Of a stretch of 64,000 nt of DNA, positions 9,026 through 15,896 are shown in pieces. Position numbers and translations under genes: made by a program. Position 1 is the first letter of the stretch; the number at the start of each line of letters is the position of its first letter. The notes under the pieces are model-generated. The model saw nothing but the letters and a program-made list of their open reading frames with translations, did no database searches and was not told the origin of the DNA. The DNA comes from Streptomyces physcomitrii (GTDB lineage Bacteria; Actinomycetota; Actinomycetes; Streptomycetales; Streptomycetaceae), in NCBI RefSeq assembly GCF_012273655.1, contig NZ_JAAWWP010000009.1, positions 186,001 through 250,000 of the forward strand. Direction: 5' to 3'.

Positions 9026-9080
9026 ACCGGAGCTCCAGGGTGTGTGCGGGAAAGGCAGCTGGGGCGGAAGGTTGGAGGCC

Positions 9081-9896
9081 TCACCGCTGGCGGCGATCGA
9101 TTCGCACGGTTCCGATGCTGTTGGCGATCGTGGCGTCGCTGACCTGAGCGTGGAACTGAAACGTGCCGCCGCTGCTGGCAGCAGGCGCCTCCGACGCCGC
9201 GTTCTGCTGCGCGGTGGAGGACGGCGCAGAAGCCGACGATGCGGCGTCTGTGACATAGGGGTGTACGGCCGGACCGGTCAGGCCCGGTACATGAATCCGG
9301 CAGGGCTGCTCGAAGCCGGGCTTGTCGCTGACGCGGGCAACCGCCTTGAGAAAGTGATGTGAGCCCAGGTCCTGCGTGCGTCCCGAGTGCACGGTGCGCT
9401 GGTAGACGATCTCGGAGAGCGCGGCAGCAAGGAAGCCGCCATTGTCCTTCGCGGCGGACAGCGCTTGGCGGTTTGCCTGGCTGTCGAGCAGTCGGGTGGT
9501 GTCGTTGATGGCGTTACCGCGGTGGTCGGGCAGGGACAGCGGACCGATGTGCACACTGGCTCGCAGCCGAAGGACGGGACTACTGGCCAGCCGCTGCCGC
9601 TCGTAGCGCATCAGAGCCGCATTGAGCCGGTCCAGCAGTGGGTCCACGAGTCGTGCCAGCACTGAGGGCGGGAACAGAAGGATCGCCCCATCGCCACTGT
9701 CCTTATAGCCACCGTGAAGTTGCTGCGGGTCGGGCAGCTGGCAATCGGCGAGCACGGTCGCCACGATGTCGTCCACGTCGCACCGGGCGGCGGCCATATT
9801 CGCCTCGGGGATCTGGCTGTACTTTTCCATGTCGATCGCCACGAGGGCGAGTTCGGCGGGCACATCCGAGGGCTCTGCGTGCAGCGGCGCATCCAT
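9081..9896 (-). CDS. Class III nucleotide cyclase (Pycsar-like or adenylate/guanylate-type)
   Basis: The protein should make a 3',5'-cyclic nucleotide. Catalytic features are complete: the metal-binding Asp in VAIDMEKYSQI (about residue 26), the second metal Asp and loop in YKDSGDGAILLF (about 65-75), and the transition-state Asn/Arg in NAINDTTRLLD (about 137-147). The cyclase domain covers roughly residues 15-205. It is followed by a Ser/Ala linker and a ~25-residue tail (FHAQVSDATIANSIGTVRI). No sensor or membrane domain is fused, as in PycC enzymes. I cannot decide which base is used from sequence alone. Start ATG 9896 has AAAGGA 8-9 nt upstream. It sits between a cyclic-nucleotide receptor gene and the P-loop-like gene, implying a shared second-messenger circuit. 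Confidence 0.82.
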   Translation of the reverse strand: MDAPLHAEPSDVPAELALVAIDMEKYSQIPEANMAAARCDVDDIVATVLADCQLPDPQQLHGGYKDSGDGAILLFPPSVLARLVDPLLDRLNAALMRYERQRLASSPVLRLRASVHIGPLSLPDHRGNAINDTTRLLDSQANRQALSAAKDNGGFLAAALSEIVYQRTVHSGRTQDLGSHHFLKAVARVSDKPGFEQPCRIHVPGLTGPAVHPYVTDAASSASAPSSTAQQNAASEAPAASSGGTFQFHAQVSDATIANSIGTVRIDRRQR

Positions 9897-9998
9897 CGGG
9901 CACCGTCCTTTCAGCACAGGCGGTCAGGGAAGTGCCCATGCTGATCGGGCGGGACGGTCGCCGCTGCCCAGTAGTGGGCACGCCTGAAGTGTGGCCCG

Positions 9999-10658
9999 TC
10001 ACGCCTGCGTACGCGCGTGCGATTGAATCGAATGGATGTCGCGAACGAGGAGCCCGCCACTGGAGGTGGTGCGGACCCAGTCCTGCTCGCGCCAGGGTTT
10101 GAGCGCGTTGACCACCGCGTTGCGGGAAGCGCCAATCATCTGAGACAGCTCCGTCTGGGTCAGACGCACGGCGAGATCCGAAGCCGAAGTGGATGCGGCC
10201 TCGACCAGTCGCGACAGAGCCGATGCCAGACGCAGCGGCACAGATGCGGTGGCCAGTTCGAGCCGAACGGCCTCCGATTCCCTGACCCGGGCGATGGCAT
10301 GGCGCAGGAGTGGGGCCAGCAGATCGTGCTCCTCAACGAACGTGAGGAAGGAGTCAGCCGGGATGATGCGGATCTGGCAGGTCTCGGCGGCGATGACCGT
10401 GGCGGTGCGCGGCTGGGAGTCCAACACGGCCAGCTCGCCGAGTAACTCACCGGCGCCGCGCACGGCAAGAAGCGTCCTTTCTCCGCAGGCCCCGGCCAGG
10501 GTGATCAACGTTGACCCGGACTCCAGCACGATCACATGAGTTGCTGGATCTCCCTGGCGGAGCAGCACACTCCGGGCGGGCCTGACGCGCTGCGGTGCTA
10601 GCTCCTCCAAACGTGCCCATAACTTGTCGCCGATCACCGTGGCATGCGGCTGATACAT
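9999..10658 (-). CDS. Crp/Fnr-family cyclic-nucleotide-binding transcriptional regulator
   Basis: The 219-residue protein has an N-terminal cyclic-nucleotide-binding beta-barrel (about residues 15-125). Its phosphate-binding cassette is intact: GELLGELAVLD followed by PRTATV. A long dimerisation helix follows, then a C-terminal winged helix-turn-helix (LTQTELSQMIGASRNAVVNA, about 165-185). It probably senses the nucleotide made by the adjacent cyclase and controls transcription, perhaps of its own operon. ATG 10658 has a strong GGGGGG site. The gap to the upstream membrane gene is 43 bp and to the cyclase about 100 bp, so all read as one leftward operon. There is no Fe-S cysteine set, so FNR-type sensing is unlikely. 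Confidence 0.9.
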   Translation of the reverse strand: MYQPHATVIGDKLWARLEELAPQRVRPARSVLLRQGDPATHVIVLESGSTLITLAGACGERTLLAVRGAGELLGELAVLDSQPRTATVIAAETCQIRIIPADSFLTFVEEHDLLAPLLRHAIARVRESEAVRLELATASVPLRLASALSRLVEAASTSASDLAVRLTQTELSQMIGASRNAVVNALKPWREQDWVRTTSSGGLLVRDIHSIQSHARTQA

Positions 10659-10701
10659 GCGTCCCCCCTGCTATGCGGCCCGACACGCTTAGGTGATCGT
10701 C

Positions 10702-11193
10702 TCAACTAATCAGAATGTTGCTCAATAGGCACATTCCAGCCATCGGGAGTGCTGCCAGGGCAAAGTCGACGGACAGGCGGGCTGCTCGCAGCTTCCTGTC
10801 CGCCAGCCAGGCCAGCACCCGCAGTCGGCGGCCCTCGATATGCCGTTCAAGCTCCCAATGCGCAGTCGTACTCACACCGACCCGGTGGTGTACGAGCGCT
10901 TCGCCCATCAATTCGGTATGCAGTCCCGCGCTTGGGACCACGGGCCGCAGCGCGAGCAGCGCAGCCCCGATGGCGGCCATCAGCAAGAGGCACATCAGGA
11001 CCAGGAAGAACACCGCGATGGGGGCCATGCCGTGTGCACTCGACAGCACGGCAACCCCTGCAGCCAGCAGGCCACCGGCTATTCCGCATAAGGCCGTTGC
11101 TTTCGTATCAGCCCGCTGTACCTCGACGAAGGCGCGTTGAGCGTGTCCTTGCAACCACTCCGTCTCGGCCGGAATATTGCCTGGCTCGTGCAT
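10702..11193 (-). CDS. Small membrane protein of the Pycsar-effector (PycTM, DUF5706-like) type
   Basis: This 163-residue protein has a short N-terminal cytoplasmic helix with the family-like stretch VQRADTKATALCGIAGGLLA, two adjacent membrane segments (about 35-55 and 60-85), a central soluble region of ~60 residues, and a final membrane segment near 140-160 after RRLRVLAWLADRKLRAA. This layout matches the membrane effectors paired with pyrimidine cyclases in Pycsar anti-phage systems, which impair the membrane when a cyclic nucleotide is made. It is the first gene of a leftward operon also encoding a class III cyclase and a cyclic-nucleotide receptor, and that context is the main support. 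Related genes in Streptomyces are often annotated as integral membrane plasmid-transfer proteins. ATG 11193 has GAGGGA upstream. Confidence 0.75.
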   Translation of the reverse strand: MHEPGNIPAETEWLQGHAQRAFVEVQRADTKATALCGIAGGLLAAGVAVLSSAHGMAPIAVFFLVLMCLLLMAAIGAALLALRPVVPSAGLHTELMGEALVHHRVGVSTTAHWELERHIEGRRLRVLAWLADRKLRAARLSVDFALAALPMAGMCLLSNILIS

Positions 11194-11517
11194 GCCGTCT
11201 CACATCCCTCTGTGGCCGTCGCCTGCTTGTTAGGGCAGTTGCCAGCTTGCTCTCATCTGTCGAGGAGTGATGCCTATCGCAGGGCATGAGGAGCGGTAGG
11301 TTCCTCACTCCGCGGCGTTCCGTGGCTCCGCGGTCGCTGGGATGTAGGTCGGCACTGGTGGGCGGAGCGAGCGTCTACTGCTGGCTGGGCCTTATGGGGG
11401 TGAAGGTCAGCTCGTGTCTCGTCTGACGCTCGTTTGACGCTCCGAGCGTCGGTAGGGTCCTACGGCTGGGCTATGAATGGCATCTGACCTGGGGATACGT
11501 CAGATCCCTCCCCATCT
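11194..11517. other. Intergenic region upstream of the cyclase operon
   Basis: This 324-bp stretch has no gene. It must hold the promoter of the leftward operon, and it carries the TGACGCTC pair at 11424-11442 and the inner side of the right island repeat. I could not identify convincing -10/-35 hexamers. Confidence 0.5.
11424..11442 (+). promoter_or_regulatory. TGACGCTC-NNN-TGACGCTC pair at the right island end
   Basis: Two perfect octamers (11424-11431 and 11435-11442) show the same 11-bp spacing as at the left end. An inverted half-copy (GAGCGTC, 11444-11450) follows. The pair lies about 75 bp inside the right flanking repeat. Confidence 0.5.
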
Positions 11518-11689
11518 GATGTCTTTCCGATGACGCATCATGTGGAGTGCGTGGCGATTCTGGAGCCTGCCGCGAAGGTGCCTGACCTGCGGTTTTGATC
11601 GTGCGCATTGTGCGCGGTGTGGGCGTTGCGGGCGATATCCTGACGCCGAGATGACGCTTATCTGATGCTCGTCCTGATGAGGTGTCAGG
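11518..11689 (+). repeat. Right copy of island-flanking repeat (attR-like), orphan methyltransferase 3' end
   Basis: An isolated frame reads DVFPMTHHVECVAILEPA, then AKVPDLRF and a stop; this is the C-terminus of the methyltransferase without its gene. Its codons (GTGGAGTGCGTGGCG) are closer to normal Streptomyces usage than the left copy, so it may be the displaced original 3' end. Downstream it carries degenerate TGACGC(C/T) units at 11641 and 11652, again 11 bp apart. Confidence 0.65.
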
Positions 11690-12095
11690 CGTCTTGTCGG
11701 GCAGGTCAACCCTCGTCAGGGTGCCGAGCGCCGCTGGTGTGACGAGGGTAGGTGGCGCTGGGGGCAGACCGGCTCAGTCCTGGTCGGATTGCCCCTGTGG
11801 TCGGGGGTACTGTCCCCGGGGGTCCGTCCAGATGCTGCTGCTCGACGCGCTCGCGCCACAGGCTTTCGGGTACCGCCTCGCCGCCACGCCCATGGGCGAG
11901 AACCCGTGGAGGCGGTGAGCCCCACCTCCCACAGCTCTCCGGACCATGAGTCTCCTCGTAGTCGGCCAACTGCTGAGTGGACGCGAACCGGTTGCCGGTG
12001 TCGTCGACTTCGACGATGCCGCAGCACAGTCGCGGCCTGTGCGGCCCGTGCCGCAGCAGACTCACGGCAGCCGAGCAGCCTGGAGGGTGGAACCA
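11690..12095. other. Region beyond the right island repeat, possible gene debris
   Basis: I recognise no intact gene. The leftward strand around 12050-11830 has a protein-like stretch (GIVEVDDTGNRFASTQQLAD then YEETHGPESCG) without a credible start, which may be a gene fragment. Confidence 0.4.
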
Positions 12096-12386
12096 GTGAG
12101 CCCCCAGCACACAGTCATCACCGCAGCGGACATCGAGCGGCACTGGGAAGCGCCGTGCTCCCGGGCAGTCGCCAACGGCCTCGACCCGCGGCAGATCGCC
12201 CGGGACTCGCTGGTCATCTGCCGCCACGGCGGACAGCCCACCATCGAGTACCGGGCGTTCGTCCTGGACGAGCTGGACCGCAACCCACCGGTGCCGACTC
12301 CGGCGGGGGCCCGCGCTCAGTACACCGACAGCCGTACGAGGCCGGTGCCTTCGCTCGGTGTGCCGGAGATCCGCAGTGCCACGTAG
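12096..12386 (+). CDS. Small hypothetical protein
   Basis: A GTG at 12096, preceded by GGAGG at 12082-12086, opens a 96-residue frame (VSPQHTVITAADIERHWEAP ... LVICRHGGQPTIEYRAFVLD). I recognise no family; the predicted protein is mixed-charge and soluble. Its 3' end overlaps the 3' end of the convergent discoidin gene by about 70 bp, which is unusual, so the last third may not be authentic coding sequence. The good ribosome site and GC-rich third positions favour a real start. It could be a truncated gene left when the neighbouring island inserted. Confidence 0.4.
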   Translation: MSPQHTVITAADIERHWEAPCSRAVANGLDPRQIARDSLVICRHGGQPTIEYRAFVLDELDRNPPVPTPAGARAQYTDSRTRPVPSLGVPEIRSAT

Positions 12387-15300
12387 CGCGGCGAGCCGGA
12401 GTGGTGCAGGCGGCGGAGCCGGCCGTGGCCCGGCAGGGTGCCGGCGCGGGTGTAGCGCACCCCGTCGTCGCTGAACTCCACCTGAGCCGTCGGCGCGTGC
12501 CCCGCGCTCCACTCGGCCTCCACCCGGCGCACCGCCCGCGCGGCGCCGAGGTCCACGACCATGCGTCCCCCGCGGCCAGGCCGCCACGCGGTGCCCGGAT
12601 CCCCGTCCACCGCCGCCCCCGGCTCCGACATGCCCGAGGGCAGCGGTGCGAGAGGGAAGACGGTCCGGTCCAGCGCGTGGTCCTCGGTCGGGTACGGCCG
12701 GGCCCCGTGCACCGTGACCTCGGTCTCCCGGCCCGGTCGTACGACCGCCACCTCGCTCTGCCCCTGGGCCGTCACCCGCAGTCGGCAGCCCGGACCGCTC
12801 AGGCGCAGGGTCGCCGCGTCGACCACCCGCACCCGCAGCCCGGTCGGCAGCGCGCGCCCCGAGAGCGGGGCCAGGGTGAACCTCGGCGGCAGCAGCAGTG
12901 CCGAGGCGGCGTCGAGCCGCGCCTCGTAGCTCAGGCCGCCGCGGGTCACCGTCTGCGTGCCCTCGTAGACCTCCCGGGTCCGGCCCTCCTGTGCCAGGGT
13001 CACCCGTGAACGGACCGCCTGCGCGGAGAGGTTGAAGAGGCTCAGGTGCCCGTCCGTGAGCGCCGCGCGGAGCCGCTCGTCCTCGGCCGCGGGTGCGGGG
13101 CGCAGGGCGAGGGCGCGCAACTCCCCGGCCGGCACGCCGCAGTGTCCCTCGACGACCAGCGGGCCCGCGGCCTCCTCGGCGCCGTCGGCCAGGACGATGG
13201 TGTCCCCGTACACCGCGATCGGCCGCCGCGGGCCGCGCTGCACGAGGCCCGCGCGGCCGTCGACGTCGAGCCAGCCGCCCGTGCTGCGCAGCGCGGGGGC
13301 GGGCCCGCTCGCCAGGTCCGTCCAGTGCTCGTTGTCGTCCGAGCCCTGCACCCGGTAGGCGCGGCCCGCCGCCGACTCCCAGCGCAGGGTGACCCGGTCC
13401 AGGGCGCGCGCCGCGCCGAGGTCCACCGCCAGCCAGCTGTCGGCCCGCGGCCGGTCGGCGGCGGACACCGCCCAGCGGGTCGCGCCGTCGCCGTCCACGG
13501 CCAGCTCGGGACCGCGGCCCGGCGCGTACGAGGAGGCCGTGGCCTCGTGGCCGCGCGCCAGGTCCTCGCCACCCGCTCCGTCGCGGGCCTCCACGGCGAA
13601 CAGCGAGTAGCCGTACGCCGGATCGGGCCGCACGCCCAGGATCCGCAGGTGCCGTACGGTCGCCCGGTCGAAGACCACCTCGTCGACGCGGCCCGCGGGC
13701 CCGCCGGAGGCGTCCTGGGCGTCGACCGCGGCCGTGCCCTCGGCGAAGCGGTAGGTGCGGCGGCCGTCCAGGCCGGCCACGCCCGGCATGGTGAGGTTGT
13801 GCACCTCCAGGCGCGCCCCATGGGTGTCCGGTCCCGCGGCGGCATAGACCACCGCTCCCGTGGGCAGTGTCGTCAGCCCGGCGAAGCCGTTCTTCAGGCG
13901 GAGCAGTGTCGCGCTGCCGGTGAAGCCGTCCCGCAGCCGCGTGTGCGTACGCACCGACCGGCCGGTGACCTCCGCCTTGGTGGAGGGCAGGAACATCGGG
14001 GTGCTGCCGCTGATCCGGAAGAGCCAGTCGTCGTGGCCGGGCTGCCAGGCGAACTTGACGAAACCGGCCTTGGAGACCGCGCCCGCCCAGGCGGCGGGGG
14101 ACTGGTGGGAGACCAGCCCTGGCCCGCTCCCGAAGTCGGTGGCCCCGGAGGCGGCGGCGAACAGCTCCTCCCGCGACAGGGGCGTCACCCGCCCGCCCGC
14201 GCGCGGCCACAGGTGCAGCAGACAGCTGATGGCCAGCTCGGCACGGGCCTCGGGCTCGTACTTGGGCTCGCCGGAGAACTTCGCCAGCCGGTGCTCCGGC
14301 GGATACGCCTGGTAGGCCTCCAGCCGGGCGGCCAGCTCCCGCTCCGCCCGGGCCGCCGCCCGGTCGCCTGCCACCTGCGCGAGGAAGGCCAGCGGGAGCA
14401 CGTCCCGGCCGTAGAGGTGTTCGCGGTCGTTCACCATCGGCATCAGCGGTTCGCCCGCGTCCGACATCACGCCCAGCAGGGTGTGCCACAGGGGGCCGGC
14501 GTTGGGCTGCCGGGTCAGCACCTCGGGCAGCGGTTCGCCCGCAGCCAGGAAGTGCGCGGCGTTGCGGCCCGAGGTGCGCCACAACTCCGCCTGGTAGTGC
14601 GGTCCGAAGGAGCCGTGGTTCTCCACCAGGAAGGTGTCGTAGACGTTGCGGGCGGTGTTGCGCGAGACCGGGACCCCGTCCACCCGCGCCGGATTGGCCA
14701 GGTCGGCCTGCGGCAGCCCGGCCTCGTTGCGCGACCAGATACCGAAGGCGGTGGCCCACTCGGAGCGCCGCCGGTCGTCCGGGGCCCAGGCCAGGGCCGG
14801 GGCGAGGGTCTGGGCGTAGAGGCCCATCTCCTCCAGCTTGGTGTCGCCGACGTGTCCGCCCTCCAGGCCGTTGGGCGTCCAGTCCCCGGAGGCCGGGTCG
14901 TCGCCGCTGCCGAGGGAGTGGGTGTAGGCCGCCTGCTCCCGCACGATCCGGTCCACCCGGGAGCGGGTCGTGGCGTCCAGTTCCTCCCAGAGCAGCCGGG
15001 CGGCGAGGACGAAGTACGACTGGAAGGTGGTGTCGAAGAACAGGGTGCGGCCCCACTGGGTGCCCCCGGTCAGCCGGTTCGACCCCGCGAAGTGCCGCAG
15101 CGTGGCGAGGGTCCGGCGCTTGAGCGTCGCCCGGTCGATCCCGGCCAGCTGCTCGTCGTACGTGCCCCGGGTCAGCAGCACCGCGTGCCCGAGGACGACG
15201 GCGAAGCCGAAGAAGGCGTCGGTGTAGATGCCGCGCGCCGGGTCCCACTGGGTCTCGGTCCAGCGGGTGTGCCGCAGCAGCACCCGGTAGTACGTGGCGG

Positions 15301-15451
15301 CGACGTCGTCCTCGGCCGGGCCCTTCGCGGCGGTGGGGCGGGCGGTCGCCGCCGCGGCCGGGGATCCCGTCGCGAGGACGGCCGCGGCCCCCGAGGCGCC
15401 GAGGGCCTGCAACAGGCGGCGACGGCCGAGGGAGAGGGAAGTCGGACCCAC
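12317..15451 (-). CDS. Tat-exported discoidin-domain protein, probable polysaccharide-active enzyme
   Basis: A twin-arginine signal (GRRRLLQALGASGAAAVLA, about residues 9-27, with AAAATA-type cleavage) indicates export. The next ~400 residues are alpha-helical with conserved Trp/His/Asn clusters (GGTQWGRTLFFDTTFQSYF, GDWTPNGLEGGHVG, VENHGSFGPHYQAELW). This resembles the alpha/alpha-toroid of heparinase/alginate-lyase-like proteins; a beta-sandwich segment follows. Two F5/8 type C (discoidin) carbohydrate-binding-like domains are visible, around residues 640-740 (ATASSYAPGRGPELAVDGDG) and at the C-terminus (AAVDGDPGTAWRPGRGG). Start GTG 15451 has GAGGAG nine bases upstream. A perfect LacI-type palindrome sits just upstream, consistent with sugar control. 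The exact substrate is unknown. Confidence 0.85.
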   Translation of the reverse strand: MGPTSLSLGRRRLLQALGASGAAAVLATGSPAAAATARPTAAKGPAEDDVAATYYRVLLRHTRWTETQWDPARGIYTDAFFGFAVVLGHAVLLTRGTYDEQLAGIDRATLKRRTLATLRHFAGSNRLTGGTQWGRTLFFDTTFQSYFVLAARLLWEELDATTRSRVDRIVREQAAYTHSLGSGDDPASGDWTPNGLEGGHVGDTKLEEMGLYAQTLAPALAWAPDDRRRSEWATAFGIWSRNEAGLPQADLANPARVDGVPVSRNTARNVYDTFLVENHGSFGPHYQAELWRTSGRNAAHFLAAGEPLPEVLTRQPNAGPLWHTLLGVMSDAGEPLMPMVNDREHLYGRDVLPLAFLAQVAGDRAAARAERELAARLEAYQAYPPEHRLAKFSGEPKYEPEARAELAISCLLHLWPRAGGRVTPLSREELFAAASGATDFGSGPGLVSHQSPAAWAGAVSKAGFVKFAWQPGHDDWLFRISGSTPMFLPSTKAEVTGRSVRTHTRLRDGFTGSATLLRLKNGFAGLTTLPTGAVVYAAAGPDTHGARLEVHNLTMPGVAGLDGRRTYRFAEGTAAVDAQDASGGPAGRVDEVVFDRATVRHLRILGVRPDPAYGYSLFAVEARDGAGGEDLARGHEATASSYAPGRGPELAVDGDGATRWAVSAADRPRADSWLAVDLGAARALDRVTLRWESAAGRAYRVQGSDDNEHWTDLASGPAPALRSTGGWLDVDGRAGLVQRGPRRPIAVYGDTIVLADGAEEAAGPLVVEGHCGVPAGELRALALRPAPAAEDERLRAALTDGHLSLFNLSAQAVRSRVTLAQEGRTREVYEGTQTVTRGGLSYEARLDAASALLLPPRFTLAPLSGRALPTGLRVRVVDAATLRLSGPGCRLRVTAQGQSEVAVVRPGRETEVTVHGARPYPTEDHALDRTVFPLAPLPSGMSEPGAAVDGDPGTAWRPGRGGRMVVDLGAARAVRRVEAEWSAGHAPTAQVEFSDDGVRYTRAGTLPGHGRLRRLHHSGSPRYVALRISGTPSEGTGLVRLSVY

Positions 15452-15477
15452 AGTGGCGCTCCTCTTACGGTCGGTCG

Positions 15478-15489
15478 GACAACGTTGTC
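15478..15489. promoter_or_regulatory. LacI-family-type operator palindrome
   Basis: GACAACGTTGTC is a perfect 12-bp palindrome with a central CG, the signature of LacI/GalR-family operators. It lies 27 bp upstream of the GTG of the leftward discoidin gene. No LacI gene is in the window, so the repressor would act in trans. Confidence 0.6.
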
Positions 15490-15896
15490 ACAATGTCCTG
15501 GGGTCACCCTTCGCCGCCGGAACGCGTCCCGTCAAGGGAAAGCGCACGCCCCTTGCCGCCCGGCGGCGGCGAGGCGGGCGAGGAGGCCCCTCGTCCCGCC
15601 GCTGCGAGCGGGACCGGACCTGCTTCGCGGCGCGCGGGGCGGGTGCCCCGGCCGGGCCCGCCCGCCGCGCCCGGGCGATGTCCCCCGGCCGGGCACGGGG
15701 CGGAAAGGCGGCTGCCCGGGAGCCGTCCCCCTTCGCTACGCTGAGTCTTCGTCCTCGCTCGGGGTGAAGTGCCGTGCAGTGACGTGCTCCTGCTCTGCGC
15801 AGTTCACCGGCACCGCGGAGGGGTGATGACCGCAGCACACCGGACCGGCCCCCGTCCCGCCCCGCCCCGGCGGTCGCGGACCCCGGTGGGGACCCG
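15490..15896. other. Divergent intergenic region between discoidin gene and exporter gene
   Basis: About 400 bp without a convincing gene. It should hold the promoter of the rightward exporter gene. Apart from the adjacent palindrome I see no specific site. Confidence 0.4.

Larger units (their letters stand above)
3558..11689. mobile_element. Putative integrative genomic island at the 3' end of the RNA methyltransferase gene
   Basis: The segment is bounded by imperfect direct repeats of the methyltransferase 3' end (3558-3733 and 11518-11689), including an identical 14-mer (3570-3583 and 11530-11543). Paired TGACGCTC octamers 11 bp apart lie just inside the left end and again just inside the right end, as expected for integrase arm sites. 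The cargo is a five-gene cyclic-nucleotide operon plus decayed insertion-sequence DNA and a low-GC hypothetical gene. No integrase, replication or transfer gene is visible, so this is either a decayed element or one mobilised in trans. Relatives of this methyltransferase gene (rum/rlmCD) are known insertion sites for integrative elements in streptococci. The extent is inferred from the repeats. Confidence 0.65.

Noticed and set aside
9999..10658. Oxygen-sensing FNR protein
   Set aside because: There is no N-terminal Cys cluster, while the cyclic-nucleotide phosphate cassette is intact and a cyclase gene is adjacent.
3558..11689. Integrase or excisionase gene in the island
   Set aside because: I looked for tyrosine or serine recombinase motifs in all frames and saw none; only transposase fragments are present.
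11706..12316. Leftward extension beyond the discoidin gene as part of a larger coding region
   Set aside because: It is in a different frame from the discoidin protein; only a short protein-like fragment is seen.
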